Shown here in pieces: positions 40,771 through 50,012 of a stretch of 53,170 nucleotides of DNA. This stretch comes from Fundidesulfovibrio agrisoli. GTDB lineage: Bacteria; Desulfobacterota; Desulfovibrionia; Desulfovibrionales; Desulfovibrionaceae. Every line of letters begins with the position of its first letter. The stretch's first letter is position 1. The translations under genes were made by a program, and so were the position numbers. The DNA is taken from the NCBI RefSeq assembly GCF_022808715.1, contig NZ_JAKZKX010000025.1:1-53170 (forward strand), in the 5' to 3' direction. The notes beneath the pieces are model-generated. The model was given only the letters and a program-made list of their open reading frames with translations. It made no database searches and was not told the DNA's origin.

Positions 40771-42981
40771 TCAGCTGGTCCGAAAAGTGCCGAGCAGGAC
40801 ATTTGCACAGGATTTGAGCATTCGTTTAAATCGACTATGGAAGGATTGTTCATCCTTAAGTTTTGTTAATTGGCAAATGACTTGAGGGTTATCCGGGGAA
40901 AAATTGAGAGCAATTAATGCTTCTTCGGTTGCCTCATGCATCTTACCTCGATGCATCAGTAAGTTGATGTAGCTTAAACGAAAATCATAATCATCTGGAA
41001 GTACAGAAATTGCCTTTTTATAATATTCTTCAGCCAGTTCAAATTCCGAAACTTTAAAATACAGATTCCCAAGATGGTGTAGTAGGTAAGGATGTTCGGG
41101 GACAATTTTAAGAGCAGCTAAGACCTCAGAAATGGCTCTTAGGGGTTTGCCTTGTTCACTTAACAGGTGACTGTAGCTTGCATGGAAATTAAAGTCGTTG
41201 GGGTATATGGAGATTGCTTTTATATAGCTGGCCTCAGCAGAAACAAAATCTTTTACGTTCCTGTAGAAGTTCCCGAGGTGATGATGAACATGAGGGTTTC
41301 CAGGGCCTAAGTCCAAAGCCAATAAAGCAATGGAGATTGCCTCGTGTGTTTTACCTTGTTCAAATAGTAGCAGATAGCTACTTATATAGTAATCTTGATT
41401 ATCAGAGTCGATTTGCAGCGCCCTGTTATAGCAGTTTTCAGCCTCGCAGAAATTTTTAACTTTTTGGAATAGAGTTCCAGTGTAGTGTTGGTTGCGAGCA
41501 TTTCCTGAATTTAGTTTTAGAGCAAGCAGGGCTTCATCGATCGCATCATAAATCTTGCCCTGAATATTTAGTAGTTGGCTGTAATTGATATAAAAGTCTA
41601 CGCAGCCAGGGCTAAGTTCAATCGCTTTTTTGTAATAGACCTCTGATAATGTATAATCTTTAACACGTCTATGAATGTTAGCCATGTGATTTATGATATG
41701 AGGATTTGCTGGGTCAATATCAAGCGCCAACATGACCTCGGCAATTGCCTCATCAACTCTTCCAAGTTCATTCAACAAATGACTGTAGTTAACATGAAAA
41801 CTAGCAACTCCTGCATTCAGAAATATTGCCTTTTTATAGCAGTCTTCTGCTAAAACATATGATTTTAATTTTCGATAAATTCCAGCCAAATGATGAAGTG
41901 TATGTGGATTATTTGGATCTAAATCAAGAGCCAATAGTACTTCAGCAATTGCTGCTTCAATTTTATCTAACTCAACTAAAAGTTGACTGTAATTGACATG
42001 GAACATTGGAATGTTTCTGTCAATTTCGATTGCTTTTTCTAAAAATTGTGAAGCCAAAAGAACATTGGTAGAGCGAACGATGCCCGCCGCATCTGCATAA
42101 AAATCAGCAGACATAGATAAATTTGACTCTAATACGGAGTGTGCGAATCGAATAGCAAGATCGCGGTCGAATTGACTAACAACCCTAAGGAAAGACGAGT
42201 CAAGGTGTTCGCGATTGGAATCAATTGTTTTGAATTCGTTCAATAAGAAATAATCATTGAAACTAACAGTAGTTTTATCAGAAAATAGACCCACTAATGT
42301 AGTGAATTTTGTATCGTTAACAACTTTGAATTCTTTAAAAATATCATCAGACCAGTTTTTATTATTGGAATTTGTCAGTGCATCAGATGATGGCGCAAGA
42401 ATGGTTTCGCGATGAAAGATATGTTCGGAATCACTCAACAAAGGGAAGCTACCACTGTCTGTAATCAATAATAGATCGAAATTTAATTCAGGCAATACGT
42501 GGCAAAGGGTCGAATACAACTCTAGTAAATCAGAATACAGTTCATTAGCACTATAAATTTTGTCAGCGATTTTTTCTTTCGGGAATTTCAAAATAAACAA
42601 AACTTTTTTGCCAGAATTTTTGAGATTTAAAAATTTCATCCAAAGATAGGCCTGGCGGGATATCAATTCGTCATCAGCACATTGAATCCGTTTGGCGCGA
42701 GTGTCTTCATTTAGATTTCCAAGGGTGGCGAATTGAACTCTACCATGGAATGCAACGCCAAAATCTGGATACATAAAAAAGTCTCTACCGTTGGGTTCAG
42801 ACTGCTCGGTCAAAAGATTCATGCCCGTCGAGAGGCATTTGACCAAAGATTTTAACGTAAAAACAGAGGCCCATCCAAAAAAACTAGAAGAATAAGAATG
42901 ACAGAATTTTCTAATTTTTGATGAAACTTCACAATTCAATCCCAAACTGATAAACGCATCATAATACTTTATGTCCTCCAT
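40771..42981 (-). CDS. DUF1796-like plus TPR protein, 3' end replaced by the IS
   Basis: A 736-residue cytoplasmic protein with GGAGGAAATTA before the ATG. Residues ~1-250 resemble the DUF1796 'putative papain-like cysteine peptidase' domain found near glycan genes (ISLGLNCEVSSKIRKF, SSFFGWASV with Cys17). From ~300 to ~720 there are about a dozen TPR helices in paired ~68-residue units (EAAIAEVLLALDLDPNNPH, then AEDCYKKAIFLN, and so on). The last nine residues (VLLGTFRTS) come from the inverted repeat of the IS, so the original C-terminus is lost. AT-rich codons differ from the host genes. TPR proteins of this type often partner with glycosyltransferases. Confidence 0.8.
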   Translation of the reverse strand: MEDIKYYDAFISLGLNCEVSSKIRKFCHSYSSSFFGWASVFTLKSLVKCLSTGMNLLTEQSEPNGRDFFMYPDFGVAFHGRVQFATLGNLNEDTRAKRIQCADDELISRQAYLWMKFLNLKNSGKKVLFILKFPKEKIADKIYSANELYSDLLELYSTLCHVLPELNFDLLLITDSGSFPLLSDSEHIFHRETILAPSSDALTNSNNKNWSDDIFKEFKVVNDTKFTTLVGLFSDKTTVSFNDYFLLNEFKTIDSNREHLDSSFLRVVSQFDRDLAIRFAHSVLESNLSMSADFYADAAGIVRSTNVLLASQFLEKAIEIDRNIPMFHVNYSQLLVELDKIEAAIAEVLLALDLDPNNPHTLHHLAGIYRKLKSYVLAEDCYKKAIFLNAGVASFHVNYSHLLNELGRVDEAIAEVMLALDIDPANPHIINHMANIHRRVKDYTLSEVYYKKAIELSPGCVDFYINYSQLLNIQGKIYDAIDEALLALKLNSGNARNQHYTGTLFQKVKNFCEAENCYNRALQIDSDNQDYYISSYLLLFEQGKTHEAISIALLALDLGPGNPHVHHHLGNFYRNVKDFVSAEASYIKAISIYPNDFNFHASYSHLLSEQGKPLRAISEVLAALKIVPEHPYLLHHLGNLYFKVSEFELAEEYYKKAISVLPDDYDFRLSYINLLMHRGKMHEATEEALIALNFSPDNPQVICQLTKLKDEQSFHSRFKRMLKSCANVLLGTFRTS

Positions 42982-43043
42982 TAATTTCCTCCACTGAAAC
43001 TTTAGAATGTTAACCCCTTAACACATTGACTTTACAGCTAAGG

Positions 43044-43421
43044 CTAAACATAATTTATGACTGTTTCGTAATTATCTGTGTCGATTATTGAACGTGGACA
43101 GAGACAAACAAAAGTTGTATTATTGGCGCAACTTATTTGATAAATAATTTTGTCTGGAATAACCTGAATAGGCTTTAGGCCAATAATTCGAAACAAAATT
43201 ATAAAATGAAGGCATAGTACTGCCCCTAGTTTGTTAAGCAGCCGCCAAATGAGTCCTCGGTAAAGAAGTTCAGCAACGAAAAGCCACTGGCGACATGTTG
43301 CCGAGGGCGAGTGCAGAGAGTTTGCATAGATGTCGTCGAACCAGGGATTCTGAGGCTTAATAAAGCCTCCCGGACTTGCAGACCAATTGTTCCAGACAAG
43401 CTTCTCCTTGAGTTTGCGCAT
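43044..43421 (-). CDS. Doubtful 125-residue ORF
   Basis: An open frame with Trp-rich segments and one hydrophobic stretch (LGAVLCLHFIILFRIIGL). It has no clear ribosome-binding site and no recognisable family. The 208 bp before it (43422-43629) are mixed in composition and may be decayed. It may be a remnant of a lost island gene. Confidence 0.3.
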   Translation of the reverse strand: MRKLKEKLVWNNWSASPGGFIKPQNPWFDDIYANSLHSPSATCRQWLFVAELLYRGLIWRLLNKLGAVLCLHFIILFRIIGLKPIQVIPDKIIYQISCANNTTFVCLCPRSIIDTDNYETVINYV

Positions 43422-43629
43422 AAAGCAGTCCGCGTCAGCTTTGCATTTGATAATTAAATAGCAGTTGAAAGATTGGGGGAAGCCAATTCACAGCAATCCC
43501 CCTTGATGCCTACCGCTATTGCGAAGCTGCCGCTGTCATCCTTAAGATTGAGGCCGGGTCCCTGCACGGTTGCAGGAACAGCAGGTTCACTGCTATGTCC
43601 AGGACCACTAGTCAGTGTCTATAATGTGG

Positions 43630-44415
43630 CTAACTAGCGACTACATCAAAGGCTGGATGGTACATAAAGTGGGAGTTATTAGACAAAAACAAAGGATGTT
43701 TGCGTTGGTGAAACATGCGAGTAATCTCCTTTGGAAATCCTTCAGACAACATAGAAAGCTTTTCACGATAGTAATAGCCAAAAAGGATAGGGACAAATAC
43801 AATTGTTTGATTTTCAGCAAACAAATGTGAAACTAGCTCCCAATCTTCGACACCTTTTACACGACCCGAAACAGAATACCCCCCCGCCGATAAAATGATT
43901 TCGGAATTAACCAAAGACATTGCATCGATATAATTTTTACAAAATAAGGACTCACAAATAATGTCATGGTTTGAAAGGGAGACAGGCTGACCATTTTCAA
44001 TCGTGATGATATTTCCATATACCATTGCAGCGTTGAATTTCAACGCTGTCGAATAGAAAGAATACATATTGAGAGGTGCAATAGAATTGTCAGCATCAAG
44101 CATGCAGCAGAATTTATAACGAGAACTATTTAAGGCGAGATTTCTTGAAGCTGGCAAGCCAAGATTATTTTCGTTGAAACAACACGATATGTTTATATCA
44201 GAGTATAGCGCTATTAATGAGCATATAAATCTCTGTGAACCGTCACGCGATGCATCGTCTACAATGATAATCTCAGATGGCACACCTAGCCTAGAAAGCT
44301 CACGACATGCTCGCACAGAACTGCCGACGCTTCTGGACAAATAAAATCTATGGTTCCAATTAGGTATAACAAATGTTATACCGTTCGTTTTATTTCGAAA
44401 ATTACGGCAATTCAT
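43630..44415 (-). CDS. Family 2 glycosyltransferase
   Basis: A 261-residue GT-A enzyme that should transfer a sugar from a nucleotide donor to a glycan or protein. Motifs are ITFVIPNWNHRFYL, EIIIVDDASRDGS (donor site), GLPASRNLAL and MLDADN (D-x-D). The C-terminal half holds VKGVEDWELVSHLF, an E-D-W motif common in this family. AGGGAGGGC precedes the ATG. It follows the large 945-residue protein by 37 bp in the same operon. The donor and acceptor are unknown. Confidence 0.88.
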   Translation of the reverse strand: MNCRNFRNKTNGITFVIPNWNHRFYLSRSVGSSVRACRELSRLGVPSEIIIVDDASRDGSQRFICSLIALYSDINISCCFNENNLGLPASRNLALNSSRYKFCCMLDADNSIAPLNMYSFYSTALKFNAAMVYGNIITIENGQPVSLSNHDIICESLFCKNYIDAMSLVNSEIILSAGGYSVSGRVKGVEDWELVSHLFAENQTIVFVPILFGYYYREKLSMLSEGFPKEITRMFHQRKHPLFLSNNSHFMYHPAFDVVAS

Positions 44416-44452
44416 TCGCCCTCCCTGTAATTATAAGAAGTTAAGCATTTAG

Positions 44453-47290
44453 CTAAGATTTCAGAGTGAAATTACAAATTTGAAGAGAAGAAATGTCGCA
44501 GCCAAAGGAATATGTTGAGATAATAATATGCCCTGAATTTTGCAGTCTCGACTTGAAAACATTCTGAAATGTGATGAAATTTGAACTAGCGACAACCCAA
44601 CCAGAATCGTAATCTGCATCACAAAAAGTCTCAGAGACAAATGGTCCGGCAAGAATTTTTATATATAAACTATCCGCTGGAGAAGTGACATAGAATGTAA
44701 TTTCGAAGCCAACTGTGTTGACAGGAAATGCAGATATAATGTGAGTAAACGAGATTTTGTTTGGCTCAAAACGCAATGGCAAGTCAGCAGTCCTAGTAAG
44801 GCATCCGTAGTTGTTATGAAATGCATTATACGGAAATGAAATCGATTTTGGAAGGCCAGACGGTGAGGTGAAAAGCGGAAGGGCTGGCCTGAAATAGTTC
44901 ACAAAAGAAACAACTGGATTAACGTACTCGAGGATGATGTTGTTAAAACGTGCCTGGGCGTAACGGCAATTTGAGTTTGATTTTGTAGCAAATACAAGAA
45001 AAAAATCAGAGTTGTATGGAGTGTTGAAGTTTAATTTTAATTTTTTTGAGGTATTGTGCTTAGTGATCTCTGCCCACGCAGAAGCCGATATCAAATGCTC
45101 AGAGCTTATGATATCATCAAAATTCATATTGGAAGGGTCAACAGAAATTGAAAGCAGACAAAACTCTACTCCTGGGGATAATTCATGACTAATAAAACAG
45201 TCGGCTTCGATCGCGACGACAGACATTTTGGTTTTTATAATAAATGAAGCATGTGTTACCGATGAAGGGATTGGATGAACAAGAATCTCATTCAAATCAC
45301 CATCGATTTGTATCATTTTCTTGTCACAGAGTACTTTATGCCGAGAATAGATACTTTTGGAATAGTCAGTGAGACTGAGAATGAACTTGTGACATCCGAT
45401 GTTTTCTTTGAATATACTATTCAATACTGAATCAGTATTATGGCTTTGGCTTTCCCCGGCTAAGGCAACGGCAGAAAGGAATAACTTGTTTTGATATCTC
45501 AGATGACTTGCTCCGAAATCGACAGCAATGAAAAGGAACTTTCCTCGGTCACTTGTCCTAATTTCGAGTGTTTGCGAACTAGAGTAGTCAAAAATTGTCC
45601 AATCAATGGAACTATCAGGAAAATCTGAACCAGGATAATTTGTAGCAAGGCCGTCATGAAAAAAGCACCCAACTTTCACATCTGATGATGGCTTTGATAA
45701 TTGAAACGACAACACAATTGAAGCAAAGCTAGAATATTCTGTAACATCTATTTTAAAATATTGTTTTCGAAATTCATTTGACACAAATACATAGGATTCT
45801 CCAGACTCACCCGTAGAAGAAGTGATCTTTTTGGAATTCACACCCAAAATGTTTATATTTAATTCCTTACGAACTAGAACAGCTGCAGGTGAAGAATGGC
45901 TGTCGCAAGTAGCTATATCAATGCCGACAACATCGAGCCATTGATTTGCATTTGTTTTGTGCGTAGTCTTGCTATAAATCACTAAATTACATTTTTTGAC
46001 GATCAATTGACTAGTACAAATACTTACAGTAGTATTTTCGAAACCAGTAGGGACATTAGTCCAGCCAGAAGAGGCCGAATTTAGTGCCCGTGAGGTTTTA
46101 TCAAAATCAAAATCTGGGGGAAGAATTTCACATAAGATCTCAGCACAACTTGAATTTTTGTGCGAGATTCTAGCAGTAATATCAATCCCAGAAATGTGCG
46201 CATTAAACTCTAGAGGAACAATAGCTGATGTCACACCAGACCGAGGAGGATGCACTCTAATTTGTTGATTCATTTTGTTAATGGAAAAATATTTAGGCTG
46301 ACTCTCATTGGAAGACAGATGCTTCGAATAATACGCCCTTTCACAAGCTTTCTTAATATATCTTCTGGGAGAATTAAGAATGGCACTAAAACACTGAGAA
46401 ACATGCTCTTCAAATAACCCGAAATCAGTGAAAAAATCGAGACTTGCAACATAAGACTCGAGAATTCCTGTTGAATTTATCGCTTGATACGCATGTTCGA
46501 CATCTGAATAAACCCAAGGGAAATCACTGAAATGTTCGTACGTTCCTTTGCTTATCCGAACAGGAACACAATGATTTTTGAGACAAAAAAGAGTTCGCAA
46601 GGCTTCATGGTGCGGGAAAGAGTGGTGTGAAGACCAAATATTTAGATTCGAAGAAGATAAGATCTCAAAATATTTTTTAAAGCCAATGGTTTTTGTTGAA
46701 TCGTTAACATTGCGAAGATTGGGAAGAAAAAAGAAACCATCAGCACCAAACCTTTCGACAGAATCATATATGTCACGAGTCCTTTCGAGTGAATAATGGC
46801 CGACATAGCTCCACGTAATTTTTTTTGGGTGAACATCGTTCTTTATAGAGGCGATATCTAACGTAGAAAAGGATTCCTGCAGGAACAAAAAAGGCACAGA
46901 GAATGAACTTTTATTGTAATCCTGTGGGGCGACCCCATAGTCAACAGCAGCCAACCATTCGATTCCATACTTAAACTGATTTTTAAACCAGCTTGAAGAA
47001 ATAGATTCTGCCGAGATCAATATGTTTGACTGGAAACTTTTGGCGACTTCAACTAATCTTGATCGAGCTGTGCTTGACATTGAGCTCATAACACACTCAT
47101 CAAAATTCACCCACAGGTTAGTCCCGTTTATGAAACGAGAAGGAAATCTGCGAAATATACGAAGGAAATCGCTCGCCTGAATTAATTTCACATCGCCCTG
47201 AAAAGCAGAGGCAAGCGAATTTGTGATCTTTTGAGAAATAAAGCTATAGTACCAGTTTATACCAGGAGAGATAATGTTTATTCTTTTCAT
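44453..47290 (-). CDS. Large protein: CgeB-like transferase domain plus repeated beta-sandwich modules
   Basis: A 945-residue protein. Residues ~1-330 look like a GT-B glycosyltransferase of the CgeB/Glyco_trans_1_2 kind (WSYVGHYSLERTRDIYDSVE, then SSSNLNIWSSHHSFPHHEAL and LRTLFCLKNHCVPVR). The remaining ~600 residues are beta-rich. At least two segments repeat: IRVHPPRSGVT...ISHK (from ~344) and ILVHPIPSSVT...ISHE (from ~669). A middle (~478-612) and a final block (~840-945) have a similar layout. I read this as three or four tandem beta-sandwich, carbohydrate-binding-like modules. It starts 5 bp after the upstream gene, without a visible ribosome-binding site. Confidence 0.75.
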   Translation of the reverse strand: MKRINIISPGINWYYSFISQKITNSLASAFQGDVKLIQASDFLRIFRRFPSRFINGTNLWVNFDECVMSSMSSTARSRLVEVAKSFQSNILISAESISSSWFKNQFKYGIEWLAAVDYGVAPQDYNKSSFSVPFLFLQESFSTLDIASIKNDVHPKKITWSYVGHYSLERTRDIYDSVERFGADGFFFLPNLRNVNDSTKTIGFKKYFEILSSSNLNIWSSHHSFPHHEALRTLFCLKNHCVPVRISKGTYEHFSDFPWVYSDVEHAYQAINSTGILESYVASLDFFTDFGLFEEHVSQCFSAILNSPRRYIKKACERAYYSKHLSSNESQPKYFSINKMNQQIRVHPPRSGVTSAIVPLEFNAHISGIDITARISHKNSSCAEILCEILPPDFDFDKTSRALNSASSGWTNVPTGFENTTVSICTSQLIVKKCNLVIYSKTTHKTNANQWLDVVGIDIATCDSHSSPAAVLVRKELNINILGVNSKKITSSTGESGESYVFVSNEFRKQYFKIDVTEYSSFASIVLSFQLSKPSSDVKVGCFFHDGLATNYPGSDFPDSSIDWTIFDYSSSQTLEIRTSDRGKFLFIAVDFGASHLRYQNKLFLSAVALAGESQSHNTDSVLNSIFKENIGCHKFILSLTDYSKSIYSRHKVLCDKKMIQIDGDLNEILVHPIPSSVTHASFIIKTKMSVVAIEADCFISHELSPGVEFCLLSISVDPSNMNFDDIISSEHLISASAWAEITKHNTSKKLKLNFNTPYNSDFFLVFATKSNSNCRYAQARFNNIILEYVNPVVSFVNYFRPALPLFTSPSGLPKSISFPYNAFHNNYGCLTRTADLPLRFEPNKISFTHIISAFPVNTVGFEITFYVTSPADSLYIKILAGPFVSETFCDADYDSGWVVASSNFITFQNVFKSRLQNSGHIIISTYSFGCDISSLQICNFTLKS

Positions 47291-47295
47291 AGCTA

Positions 47296-49056
47296 TTAGG
47301 GATAAAGTTGTAAAAAATCATTAACCCACACGTCAACAATTCGCCGCATCACAGTATCAAGACAGTGTTCACTTTTTACATAATCAAATGCATGCCTCCT
47401 CATACTTTCAATAACATCTTGACGCACTTGGCTGGCTGTTCTAATCGCCAGTTCAAAACCATTTATATCACAAGGTTGCACTAGATACCCAGTGTTGTCA
47501 TTCAGTAGGTCCGGAATTGATGACACGTTGGAAGAGAACAATGTACATCCCCGAGCAGCTCCCTCAAGTAATATTACGGGCAAGCCATCTAAATCGCCAT
47601 CGTTTGCTTCTTTGCATGGCAACAAAACCCCACCTGCACGGTTAAGAGTTGCATAAACTTCATTGTGCGAAATTTTTCCGCAGTAAAGTGCGAGGTTAGG
47701 TACGGAACCAGCTCTTGATGCAACTTCTTCCTCCAAAACACCGTAACCATAAAGTTCAAATTGAAGATTTAAGTCTTGGCATCGTTGCGCGATTTCAATG
47801 AAATCGAATACCCCTTTCTTTTCAACAAATCGAGAGACAAGAACTATCGGACTCAATGGCTTAAAAAAATCAGGCGAATCATCAAACCAACTAGTGGGTA
47901 CACTGCATCCTACCCTAGTAATCTTGCTCTTTGAAACACCGTTATTGATGTAGAAATTTTCATGGTAGGATCCAATCGCAAAAATTCGCTTACAAAATGT
48001 TGACTTTGAAATAGCTAACAATTCAACACGATTTCTGTTTCCTTTACTAAAGACATCAATCCCGTGTGGCATTGTTGTAAAAGGTATTAGAGCATTTTCC
48101 GCTGCTGGCCAACCAAGTTTTGTAGTTTGAGGGTAACCAAAATGAGCATGTAGCAGATTCCTGCGATGAATCTTTGCCAAGGAACTTAGATGTTCATATG
48201 AGTCGATTTTATAATGCGGAACTTCAAAATCTAAATTAGCAGCGGGATTTGCTTCTTCCCGATAATAAACAACCACATCAAACCCACTGCAAACCAGCCA
48301 AGAAAGTTCGTTATGAACGAACATCTGTGAAGAAGCCGGAAAATCCCATAATACATAACCAACTCTGAGATTGCGACTTCGAAATTTAGACACAGCAAGT
48401 TTTGTAGGAGCCCACGGCCTTATTCTGTCTTCAGAATGTGTAATGCCACCCGCCCCTCTATAGTAAATATATAAATGCTCATTTATGAAAAAGAAAGAAG
48501 TGAACTCGGAAGCTCGAAGCATCATTTCATAGTCTACCCAGCGGAATAAATTCTCATCGAAATTTCCGGCGAGTTGAATCAGGCTAGATTCAATAACAAA
48601 TCCATTTAAGTCTAGAAGAGGCTGATGAAACATCAATGCTTCGGAGTATAGAGGGGGTATCGTTCCCCGAAGACTGTCCTTATCATACAAATACCCATTG
48701 CAGTAAAACACTCTAAATTTCGAAAAGTTATTTTGTATGGCATCATGGAATTTTTCCAAGAAGTTGCACTTCCACTCATTGTCTGCATCCAAAAAAGCTA
48801 TGTACTTGCCTTTCGAATTTTTTATGCCAACGTTTCTCGCAGCCGAGACGCCTGAATGTTCAATTTTTTTAATTATAAATCGATCATCATCAATTTCAGC
48901 GAGGACTTCAATGGTGTTATCCGAGGAACCATCATCAATAACAATCAATTCATAGCTATCGAATGTTTGCGAAAGCACAGATCGTATAGCCCTATTGATT
49001 GAATCAGCCTGATTAAAGGTAGGCATAATAACGGAAAAAAAAGGGTCACTCTTCAT
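47296..49056 (-). CDS. Two-domain glycosyltransferase (GT2 plus GT4)
   Basis: A 586-residue enzyme with two transferase domains. The GT2 half (~8-230) has FFSVIMPTFNQ, LIVIDDGSSDNTIEV and AFLDADNEW. The GT4 half (~245-580) has HAHFGYPQTTKLGW, VLVSRFVEKKGVFDFI and GLPVILLEGAARGC, the donor-binding E-x7-E region. It could add two sugars in sequence. CGGAGAAACAG before the ATG supports the start. It belongs to the same minus-strand operon as its neighbours. Confidence 0.9.
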   Translation of the reverse strand: MKSDPFFSVIMPTFNQADSINRAIRSVLSQTFDSYELIVIDDGSSDNTIEVLAEIDDDRFIIKKIEHSGVSAARNVGIKNSKGKYIAFLDADNEWKCNFLEKFHDAIQNNFSKFRVFYCNGYLYDKDSLRGTIPPLYSEALMFHQPLLDLNGFVIESSLIQLAGNFDENLFRWVDYEMMLRASEFTSFFFINEHLYIYYRGAGGITHSEDRIRPWAPTKLAVSKFRSRNLRVGYVLWDFPASSQMFVHNELSWLVCSGFDVVVYYREEANPAANLDFEVPHYKIDSYEHLSSLAKIHRRNLLHAHFGYPQTTKLGWPAAENALIPFTTMPHGIDVFSKGNRNRVELLAISKSTFCKRIFAIGSYHENFYINNGVSKSKITRVGCSVPTSWFDDSPDFFKPLSPIVLVSRFVEKKGVFDFIEIAQRCQDLNLQFELYGYGVLEEEVASRAGSVPNLALYCGKISHNEVYATLNRAGGVLLPCKEANDGDLDGLPVILLEGAARGCTLFSSNVSSIPDLLNDNTGYLVQPCDINGFELAIRTASQVRQDVIESMRRHAFDYVKSEHCLDTVMRRIVDVWVNDFLQLYP

Positions 49057-49173
49057 CTGTTTCTCCGAAAATAGTATTTAATCTTAATATGATTGGCACA
49101 ACTGCTATTTATTTATCCGTAATCACCAGGAGATATCCGTCAATGCACAGCCATTATGCAGGCGCAAAACAAT

Positions 49174-49761
49174 TTACTTAGTTACCCTTCCAACCTCAAC
49201 ATCCACTAGCCTTTGAAAGATTGATTCGTGGAGATCAAGAATGCTTAAGCATGTTGCGTTGAATGTAATATCGCAAATTTTACGAAATTTGCACACAAGA
49301 TCTTCGTACGTGTCGTTATAAACCAAGATGAAATTTGTATTGCATAGTGCAGGATGAAATTGAGACGAAAATGCAAAAGTATTATGCATTTTCTGCTGAC
49401 CCAAGGCAAACAATTCATCAATTGAGAACGCGCGCGGAGAATTAAACAAAAAACAAGGCGTCCCTTCAGGCGGCCTCACATTTGTATGAAGGTAAGAATT
49501 ATAATCCGCAAAAAAAACTTGCGCATGCGCAGCTTTATCCACGTTAACGCGAAAGCCAATTTCGTTCAATTTTTGTTCTATGGATGACATTGCAGCTGAC
49601 AAGCAAAAGTCAAGGCCGAGAAATTCCCAGCCATTCTCTTTAGCTAAATACAAAGCGATGGATGTGTCAAGTGGACTAAGATTTTGTATGCCAAAATCTG
49701 CAATAAAACAGTGCACAATTTTTTTGATGTCTGAAAAAGTCTGCAGACCCCTAGTTGCCAT
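49174..49761 (-). CDS. Unknown protein, perhaps SRR1-like
   Basis: A 195-residue protein. GGGGAGAG lies before the ATG at 49761; the frame runs further upstream into a hydrophobic stretch without a site. The order FIADFGIQNLSPLDTSIALYL, then SIEQKLNEIGFRV, then a Phe/Asp-rich segment and a Leu-rich end recalls the SRR1-like domain by pattern, but the match is weak. It sits between two glycosyltransferase genes. Without a search I leave the role open. Confidence 0.6.
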   Translation of the reverse strand: MATRGLQTFSDIKKIVHCFIADFGIQNLSPLDTSIALYLAKENGWEFLGLDFCLSAAMSSIEQKLNEIGFRVNVDKAAHAQVFFADYNSYLHTNVRPPEGTPCFLFNSPRAFSIDELFALGQQKMHNTFAFSSQFHPALCNTNFILVYNDTYEDLVCKFRKICDITFNATCLSILDLHESIFQRLVDVEVGRVTK

Positions 49762-50012
49762 CACTGCTCTCCCCCTTTTATGTTGACAGTAACATATACA
49801 TATTGACACGACTGTTACAATCACAACACCATCAACCAAGATTATAGTAGCATTATTGCTTCAGGCAGATATAAAGTTGACAATTTTACAATTTCAATTT
49901 ACCGCCTTGACCATTTCAAACTTTGAAATTTAAATACCATGACTTTCATAATTAGTAAATAATAAAATTTAATTGTCAAGTAAAATGAAGCAGACAACTA
50001 GAGCGACCTTTT

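Larger units (their letters stand above)
39597..40801 (-). mobile_element. Decayed IS3-family insertion sequence
   Basis: It is 1205 bp long, typical of the family. The imperfect terminal inverted repeats start TGACCTGC (39597) and, inward from the right end (40801), TGTCCTGC; both reach a shared CGGACCA block ~25 bp in. Two transposase frames read on the minus strand and both are broken. No target-site duplication is evident, so the ends may be older than the flanks or rearranged. The right end cuts the TPR gene. Confidence 0.82.

Noticed and set aside
43422-43629. Extra gene between the doubtful ORF and the GT2 gene
   Set aside because: No frame has a start with a ribosome-binding site or a recognisable product.
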